DNA from: Paraburkholderia adhaesiva
GTDB lineage: Bacteria > Pseudomonadota > Gammaproteobacteria > Burkholderiales > Burkholderiaceae
Reading direction: 5' to 3'
Assembly (NCBI RefSeq): GCF_021390575.1
Contig: NZ_JAJEJQ010000003.1
Location: 550,001-614,000, forward strand
DNA: 64,000 bases
The position numbers were made by a program, and so were the translations under genes. Each line of letters opens with the position of its first letter. The first letter of the stretch is position 1. Below the pieces are notes generated by a model. The model saw nothing but the letters and a program-made list of their open reading frames with translations, was not told where the DNA came from and searched no databases. This document shows, one piece after another, positions 59,539 to 64,000 of the stretch.

Positions 59539-61323
59539 TTAGTGCGAGTGGCGCGGATCGCCGCGTTCCTCGATCACCTTGAGGTAAAGCGTGGCCGGTT
59601 CGAGGCAGCCGCCCGTCGAAAGCTGCCCGACCATTTGCCGGTAAAGCTCCTGCCACGGCGTCTGCGCCGGCGGCGCTCCAAAAGTTGCCGTCTCACGGCG
59701 ACGCGCGAGTTCCGCCTCGTCGATCAGCACATTGACGCTGCGCGCATTCAGATCGACGCGGATGCGGTCGTTGGTGCGCAGCAGCGCGAGACCGCCGCCC
59801 ACCGCTGCTTCCGGCGACATGTTAAGGATCGACGGACTCGCCGACGTACCGCTTTGCCGTCCATCGCCCATGCACGGCAGCGATTCGATACCGCGGCGCA
59901 GGAGTTCGGCCGGCGGCGCCATGTTGACCACTTCGGCGCTTCCCGGATACCCCACCGTGCCGCAGCCCCGGATCACGAGGATGCAGTGCTCGTCGATTTC
60001 CAGTGACGGGTCGTCGATGCGTGCATGATAGTCCTCCGGCCCTTCGAAGACGATCGCGCGTGCTTCGAAGCTGTTTTCCGCGCCCGGCTCGCTAAGATAG
60101 GTCTGACGAAATGCGTCGCCGACGACGGACATCTTCATGATGGCGCTGTCGAAGAAGTTGCCGGACAGCACGATAAAGCCCGCGCGATGCTTGAGCGGCT
60201 CGTCGTGCGGCCGGATGACTTCGCGGTCGGCTTCCGGCGCGGTCGAGGCGATCTCTCCGATCGTGCGGCCCGATACAGTCGCACAGTCGCCGTGCAGCAG
60301 GCCGGCGGCCGCGATCTGGCGAAGCACGGCGGGCACGCCGCCCGAGCGGTGGAAGCTTTCGCCAAGGTATTCGCCAGCGGGCATGCAGTTGACGAGCAGC
60401 GGCACTTGCTCGCCGACGCGCTGCCAGTCGTCGAGGCTCAGTTCGATCCCCATATGACGCGCGATCGCAATCAGATGCGGCGGGCAGTTGGTCGACGCAC
60501 CCAGTGCGGACGCAACGACGATCGCATTTTCGAACGCGGCGTGGGTCATGATGTGCGACGGACGCATGTCGTCGCGCACCATATCGACGATGCGCTTGCC
60601 GGTCGTGTATGCCATCTGGCCACGCTCGCGGTACGCGGCCGGAATGCTGGCGCAGCCTGGCAGCGACATGCCGAGCGCTTCGGCGAGACAGTTCATCGAA
60701 AGCGCCGTGCCCATCGTATTGCAGTGACCGATCGAGGGGGAGGACGCGGTGGTCAGCTCCATGAAACCCTCATAGTCGATTTCGCCTGCGGCCAGCAGGT
60801 TGCGCGCGTGCCAGATCACGGTGCCCGAGCCGACGCGTTGGCCGTTATGCCAGCCGTCGAGCATCGGCCCGCCGGACAGCACGATGGCAGGCAGGTCGAT
60901 CGTCGCGGCGGCCATCAGGCAGGCCGGGGTCGTCTTGTCGCATCCGGTGGTCAGCACGACGCCGTCCAGCGGAAAGCCGTGCAGGATTTCCACGAGACCG
61001 AGATAAGCGAGGTTGCGGTCGAGCGCGGCGGTGGGACGGCGGCTTTGCTCAGCGAGCGGGTGGACGGGGAACTCCATCGGAATGCCGCCGGCGTCGCGAA
61101 TGCCCGCTTTGACGCGCTGCGCAAGTTCGATGTGGTGGCGGTTGCAGGGCGCCAGATCGCTGCCCGTCTGCGCGATGCCGATGATCGGGCGGCCCGACTG
61201 CAATTCCTCGCGGGTGAGGCCGTAGTTCATGAAACGCTCGACGTACAGCGCGGTCATATCCGCGTGAGCCGGGTCGTCGAACCAGTTCTGGCTTCTCAGC
61301 CTGCGCGGTTTGAATTCGGACAT
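59539..61323 (-). CDS. xylD: D-Xylonate dehydratase, IlvD/Edd family
   Basis: The 594-residue Fe-S dehydratase follows Caulobacter XylD closely: RSQNWFDDPAHADMTALYVERFMNYGLT, PIIGIAQTGSDLAPCNRHH, LTTGCDKTTPACLMAAATIDLPAIVLSGGPMLDGWHNGQRVGSGTVIW, GHCNTMGTALSMNCLAEALG and CMGDGRQSGTSASPSILN. The Cys residues of the cluster are present. It converts D-xylonate (possibly also L-arabinonate) to the 2-keto-3-deoxy acid. An ATG at 61332 is an alternative start. It leads the operon and has LacI-type operators upstream. Confidence 0.92.
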   Translation of the reverse strand: MSEFKPRRLRSQNWFDDPAHADMTALYVERFMNYGLTREELQSGRPIIGIAQTGSDLAPCNRHHIELAQRVKAGIRDAGGIPMEFPVHPLAEQSRRPTAALDRNLAYLGLVEILHGFPLDGVVLTTGCDKTTPACLMAAATIDLPAIVLSGGPMLDGWHNGQRVGSGTVIWHARNLLAAGEIDYEGFMELTTASSPSIGHCNTMGTALSMNCLAEALGMSLPGCASIPAAYRERGQMAYTTGKRIVDMVRDDMRPSHIMTHAAFENAIVVASALGASTNCPPHLIAIARHMGIELSLDDWQRVGEQVPLLVNCMPAGEYLGESFHRSGGVPAVLRQIAAAGLLHGDCATVSGRTIGEIASTAPEADREVIRPHDEPLKHRAGFIVLSGNFFDSAIMKMSVVGDAFRQTYLSEPGAENSFEARAIVFEGPEDYHARIDDPSLEIDEHCILVIRGCGTVGYPGSAEVVNMAPPAELLRRGIESLPCMGDGRQSGTSASPSILNMSPEAAVGGGLALLRTNDRIRVDLNARSVNVLIDEAELARRRETATFGAPPAQTPWQELYRQMVGQLSTGGCLEPATLYLKVIEERGDPRHSH

Positions 61324-61464
61324 CGTGGTCATCTCTCTTGCATGCAAAGGGAAGTTGAGTATTCGCGGGCGGTCGCGGTGGACTCGCCATGCTGCGGGCC
61401 ATGATAGCCAGCAGTGCCGTCCGGTCGCATTTTCATACACCGTCCGACCGGTCAGTCTAGTTTA

Positions 61465-61480
61465 CTGTTACCGGTAACAG
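61465..61480. promoter_or_regulatory. LacI-type operator 1
   Basis: CTGTTACCGGTAACAG at 61465-61480 is a perfect 16-base palindrome with the central CpG usual for LacI/GalR-family operators, and close to the E. coli gluconate-operator sequence. It lies about 140 bases before the xylD start. Confidence 0.75.
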
Positions 61481-61658
61481 GCCTGCATGTTACGCCTCTC
61501 TGGCGATCTCGTACAGCCAAGGGTTATCCCCTGGTAACTCGCATAGTAATCAGGTTTACTAATCAGTCTCGCGAAATCAGGAGCGCACTGGACAAATTGC
61601 GGGAATACCCCTGTTCAAACAGGGTTGAAGCGATGCTTGCACGCGTGATATTGTTGCG

Positions 61659-61674
61659 ACGTTACCGATAACAT
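61659..61674. promoter_or_regulatory. LacI-type operator 2
   Basis: The core GTTACCGATAAC at 61661-61672 differs from operator 1 at a single base. It is about 73 bases before the antitoxin start, so it could affect both the pentose operon (by looping) and the toxin-antitoxin genes. Confidence 0.65.
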
Positions 61675-61746
61675 ACACCGCCGGCAGCGGCTTCATTTGA
61701 CCGGCGAACATTGCAGCCAACTGGTTTGAGAGGGTGGAGATCAACG

Positions 61747-61980
61747 ATGGAAAAGCGCGTATCCAAAGCGGTATTCAAGTCCAAGGCGTGCGAACTGTTC
61801 CGGCACGTGGAAATGCTGGGGGAGACAGTGGTCGTGACCGATCGAGGTGAGCCTACCGTTGAAATCCGTCCCTACCGAAGCCGTCGCAAGAACCCGCTTG
61901 AACTATTGCGCTCCTCCATCGTGAACTTCAGCCTCAAGGGCGAACCCGAGGCGCTCGCGCAGCAGGCCGAGAACGGATGA
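61747..61980 (+). CDS. Antitoxin, Phd/YefM-like
   Basis: The 77-residue protein reads KRVSKAVFKSKACELFRHVEMLGETVVVTDRGEPTVEIRPYRSRRKNPLELL, the Phd/YefM pattern of an N-terminal DNA-binding fold and a charged C-terminal toxin-binding tail. GGAG lies before ATG 61747. It overlaps the toxin gene by four bases (ATGA). Such antitoxins repress their own operon and neutralise the partner. Confidence 0.85.
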   Translation: MEKRVSKAVFKSKACELFRHVEMLGETVVVTDRGEPTVEIRPYRSRRKNPLELLRSSIVNFSLKGEPEALAQQAENG

Positions 61981-62366
61981 TCACGCTCGATACCCTCGCG
62001 CTCGTCTACTGGTTGACCGGAAAGGACGAGTTGGGCGAGGCCGCGCAAAAGGCAATCGATAACGAGCTGAACGGCGGCGAAATCCTGATTTCGACGATCA
62101 CCGTGATGGATCTGGTGCAATTCGTCGAAGACGGGTGCCTCGAACTTTCGATGGACACCCGTAGCTGGCTTTCCACGCTCATATCGATCGAGGGCGTGCG
62201 TATCGTGCCGGTCGATTCCGCTATCGCGGTGCGCGCCGCTTCGATGTCACGCGAGCTGACTTCGCATCAAAGGCTGATTGCGGCCACCGCGCGCACGCTT
62301 GGCGGCACGCTTGTCACGCCGGACGCGCGAATGCGGGAATTAACCTATGTGGAAACGGTCTGGTGA
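61977..62366 (+). CDS. PIN-domain toxin, VapC-like
   Basis: The 129-residue protein has a PIN ribonuclease fold: Asp5 in ITLDTLALVYWL, Asp45 in STITVMDLVQF at the usual Glu position, and Asp116 in LVTPDARM. The third acidic residue, normally in a DRLIAATA motif, is replaced: here it reads HQRLIAATA (Gln98). PIN toxins cleave RNA, so this change may weaken metal binding. It is paired with the antitoxin upstream. Confidence 0.85.
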   Translation: MITLDTLALVYWLTGKDELGEAAQKAIDNELNGGEILISTITVMDLVQFVEDGCLELSMDTRSWLSTLISIEGVRIVPVDSAIAVRAASMSRELTSHQRLIAATARTLGGTLVTPDARMRELTYVETVW

Positions 62367-62415
62367 TGGCGATCCGAACCGCGGCGTGTGATTCGCCGCG
62401 GTTCGTCGTCCTTTC

Positions 62416-63492
62416 TTATAGCCCGTTGCGTTGCATGCGCGTTTTGCGTGGGGCCTGCGCCGACACTGCGCGGCGCAGCTCGAGCGGAGCCGGGCCAGTC
62501 GAATCGCGTACCACCAGTTCCGCCGGAAACGTGATGCGCTGCGAGGCAGCATCGAAACCGGCGATCTGCGATAGCAGCGTATTGACCGCGGAGCTCGCCA
62601 TCTGCTGGAACGGTTGACGAACGGTGGTGAGTGACGGATGAAACTGCTCGGCCATCGGGATGTCGTCGAAGCCGATCACGGAGATGTCGTGGGGCACGCG
62701 CAAGCCGGCTTCGCGTACCGCAGCGATAACACCGAACGCACTTTGATCGTTGGCCGTGAAGATCGCCGTGGGCGGCTCGGGCAGCGCGAGCAGCCCGGAT
62801 GCCACTTCGAACGCAGTCATTTGCGAGAGGTCGCCCGTGACAACGAGTTCCGGATCGTGCGGCAGTCCATGGCGGATCAGCGCGTCGTGATAGCCCCGTT
62901 GACGATCGCGCACGCCTTCTATCAATTCGTCGCCGCCGAGATACGCAATTCTCCTGTGTCCGAGTTCGGCCAGATGATCGACCGCGAGCTGCGCGCCGCC
63001 ATAGTTGTCGACCGACACGGACGGAAAGCGGTTCAGCGTTCCGCGCTGGTCGATCACGACCACCGGCAGGTTCGCGCTCGCGAGCGAATCGAGGCACAAC
63101 GATTCGCGCGGCAGGATCGCAAGCAGGCCATCGGAAAACTGGCGCACGAGACCCAGCACGTCGTGATGCGTGCGCCGGTCGTCGTCGGAGAGCGTGTAGA
63201 CGAGGACCTCGCAACCGCCGGCACGCGCCGCACGCCCAGCGCCCAGAATCAGTTCGCTGGAGAACTGCGTGTCGAGCGTCGGGGTAATGATGCCGATGAT
63301 GCCGTTGCGGCCGCCGGAGAGCTTTTGCGCCGTGCGATTCACGACATAGCCGATATCCGAGGCGATCCTCGTGATTTCGTCACGCGTTTCGCGGGATACG
63401 CCGGGCCGCCCGTTGAGTGCGCGCGATGCGGTCATCTGCGACACGCCCGCGAGACGGGCGACGTCTGCGAGTGTCGGGTTTTGTTTTGTCAT
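62416..63492 (-). CDS. LacI-family repressor of the pentose cluster
   Basis: The 358-residue protein has a LacI helix-turn-helix (TLADVARLAGVSQMTASRALNGRPGVSRETRDEITRIASDIGYVVN) and a periplasmic-binding-like ligand domain (GIIGIITPTLDTQFSSELILGAGRAA, ISVIGFDDIPMAEQFHPSLTTVRQP). It starts at ATG 63492; the frame extends to 63588 without support. Its location between xylD and the sugar-transport gene, and the three matching operators, suggest it controls both. The inducer is probably a pentose or its acid. Confidence 0.9.
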   Translation of the reverse strand: MTKQNPTLADVARLAGVSQMTASRALNGRPGVSRETRDEITRIASDIGYVVNRTAQKLSGGRNGIIGIITPTLDTQFSSELILGAGRAARAGGCEVLVYTLSDDDRRTHHDVLGLVRQFSDGLLAILPRESLCLDSLASANLPVVVIDQRGTLNRFPSVSVDNYGGAQLAVDHLAELGHRRIAYLGGDELIEGVRDRQRGYHDALIRHGLPHDPELVVTGDLSQMTAFEVASGLLALPEPPTAIFTANDQSAFGVIAAVREAGLRVPHDISVIGFDDIPMAEQFHPSLTTVRQPFQQMASSAVNTLLSQIAGFDAASQRITFPAELVVRDSTGPAPLELRRAVSAQAPRKTRMQRNGL

Positions 63493-63690
63493 TGCCTGAC
63501 AGCCTGTTTCCGGAGATACGTCAGAGTTTGCTTTCAAGTTGAACGTTAGCGCTATCAGTATTCTGCCGGTCATTATCGCAGAACACAAGGCGTTTGGCCG
63601 CCGAGCCGGGCAGGGCTGGCACGCACAAAGGCGGAGGCCCGTTATCAGGGCAATGGCTGCGGGTTAGGGTTTTCAGGGAGTCGGGTCACA

Positions 63691-63725
63691 GGTTAACCCG
63701 TATAGCGTTAAGGACCTCGCTTAAC
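63691..63725. promoter_or_regulatory. Extra dyads in the transporter promoter
   Basis: GGTTAACC (63691-63698) is palindromic, and GTTAAG (63707-63712) with CTTAAC (63720-63725) forms a dyad with seven bases between the arms. They lie just upstream of the operator at 63738 and may be secondary binding sites or promoter elements. Confidence 0.35.
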
Positions 63726-63737
63726 TAACATCCAGCA

Positions 63738-63753
63738 ACGTTAAGGCTAACGT
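63738..63753. promoter_or_regulatory. LacI-type operator 3, upstream of the transporter gene
   Basis: ACGTTA (63738-63743) and TAACGT (63748-63753) are perfect arms with a four-base centre, giving the same GTTA-N4-TAAC core as the two operators near xylD. It is about 35 bases before the transporter start codon, so binding there should block transcription. Confidence 0.6.
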
Positions 63754-63788
63754 AGTGCCTATAACTTCACAACAGAGGAGACGTATCG

Positions 63789-64000
63789 ATGGCGCATGCG
63801 GTTCTTTCGAAAGCCCGGCCGGTAGTTGGCGCAGTGGCTCTGGTCTGTTCAATGCTGGCGGCGTCAACTGCCGCAATCGCTGCGGACGCAAAAGTAATCA
63901 CCGAGTGGGACCAGCAGACCAATGCTACCTCGAGCAAGGTGCTGCGCGACGGCGCAGACCGCTTCGAGAAATCGGTTCCGGGGTACAAGGTCGAGCAGTC
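63789..64000 (+). CDS. Sugar ABC-transporter substrate-binding protein (5' part)
   Basis: The visible 70 residues have a signal peptide (VVGAVALVCSMLAASTAAIAA) and then DAKVITEWDQQTNATSSKVLRDGADRFEKSVPGYKVEQ, the usual N-terminus of an extracellular solute-binding protein family 1. GAGGAG precedes the ATG, which lies 35 bases after a LacI-type operator. It probably binds the pentose or a related sugar for import. The gene runs off the right edge, so the rest cannot be judged. Confidence 0.8.
   Translation, partial: MAHAVLSKARPVVGAVALVCSMLAASTAAIAADAKVITEWDQQTNATSSKVLRDGADRFEKSVPGYKVEQ

Larger units (their letters stand above)
61324..61746. promoter_or_regulatory. Divergent promoter region, xylD / toxin-antitoxin
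   Basis: This 423-base gene-free region separates xylD (minus) from the antitoxin gene (plus). It contains two LacI-type operators 194 bases apart, centre to centre, suitable for repression by looping, and an AT-rich segment near 61530-61570 likely to hold promoter elements. Confidence 0.55.

Noticed and set aside
1..64000. Search for a CRISPR array, insertion sequence, prophage, tRNA or rRNA genes
   Set aside because: No regularly spaced repeats, transposase, integrase, phage structural genes or RNA-gene sequence were recognised in reading the window; a dedicated tRNA scan was not possible.

Overview
The window is high-GC chromosomal DNA from a member of Burkholderia sensu lato (Paraburkholderia, Caballeronia or a close relative; order Burkholderiales). 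This is inferred from codon and GC character, a Burkholderia-type porin ending in Phe, a Burkholderia-type AcpA phosphatase, and the mix of aromatic and pentose catabolism. I see no rRNA, tRNA, CRISPR array, insertion sequence or replication origin. Most genes sit in tight operons with 4-bp (ATGA/GTGA) overlaps.

Layout. (1) 1-10.0 kb, oxygen and respiration: a partial Prx6/AhpC2-type peroxiredoxin on the minus strand, then the bd-type quinol oxidase genes cydA and cydB and a two-helix CydX-like peptide. These are followed by a U32/UbiV-like protein, a second CydX-like paralogue on the opposite strand, and the cydDC ABC exporter. (2) 8.7-11.1 kb: a beta-CASP metallo-beta-lactamase protein and a LOG-family protein in one minus-strand operon. 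(3) 11.4-15.1 kb, arsenic operon: arsR, an ArsI/CadI-like dioxygenase, arsC, acr3 and an MFS exporter. (4) 15.2-18.6 kb: a PAP2 phosphatase and a Tat-exported AcpA-type phosphatase with a possible Pho box. (5) 19.5-24.7 kb: a B-type haem-copper oxidase operon with CuA subunit II, subunit I, a one-helix peptide and three c-type cytochromes carrying seven haem-binding motifs in total. (6) 24.9-31.7 kb: a decayed M19 dipeptidase pseudogene, a lone ssuD, and small envelope proteins (HdeD-like, RcnB-like, Pro-rich, Spy/LTXXQ-like) plus a membrane-anchored alpha/beta hydrolase.

(7) 31.7-38.0 kb: an operon for electron transfer across the membrane, made of a DUF2271 protein with an ApbE-type flavinylation motif, a PepSY-TM/flavodoxin/FNR fusion reductase, and apbE. 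Next to it are a small PepSY protein and a divergent two-component system. (8) 38.1-53.6 kb: a phenol catabolic island. It has an XylR/DmpR-type sigma-54 activator and an overlapping GntR repressor on the minus strand. Divergently there is a sigma-54 promoter with upstream activator sites, multicomponent phenol hydroxylase dmpKLMNOP, ferredoxin dmpQ, catechol 2,3-dioxygenase dmpB, a GlcG-like gene and the meta-cleavage genes dmpC, E, F, G, H, I and D. Phenol is taken to catechol, the ring is cleaved, and the products end as pyruvate and acetyl-CoA. A porin follows. (9) 54.8-56.6 kb: a small membrane protein, a universal stress protein and a frameshifted LysR pseudogene. (10) 56.8-64.0 kb: a Weimberg-type pentose cluster on the minus strand (xylD, xylX, alpha-ketoglutaric semialdehyde dehydrogenase), a toxin-antitoxin pair, a LacI regulator, and the start of a sugar ABC-transporter binding protein. 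Three GTTA-N4-TAAC operators tie the LacI regulon together.

The strongest leads for something under-described are the DUF2271/PepSY-reductase/ApbE module, whose ApbE has no visible export signal, and the duplicated two-helix CydX-like peptides that flank a UbiV-like protein inside the cyd cluster.
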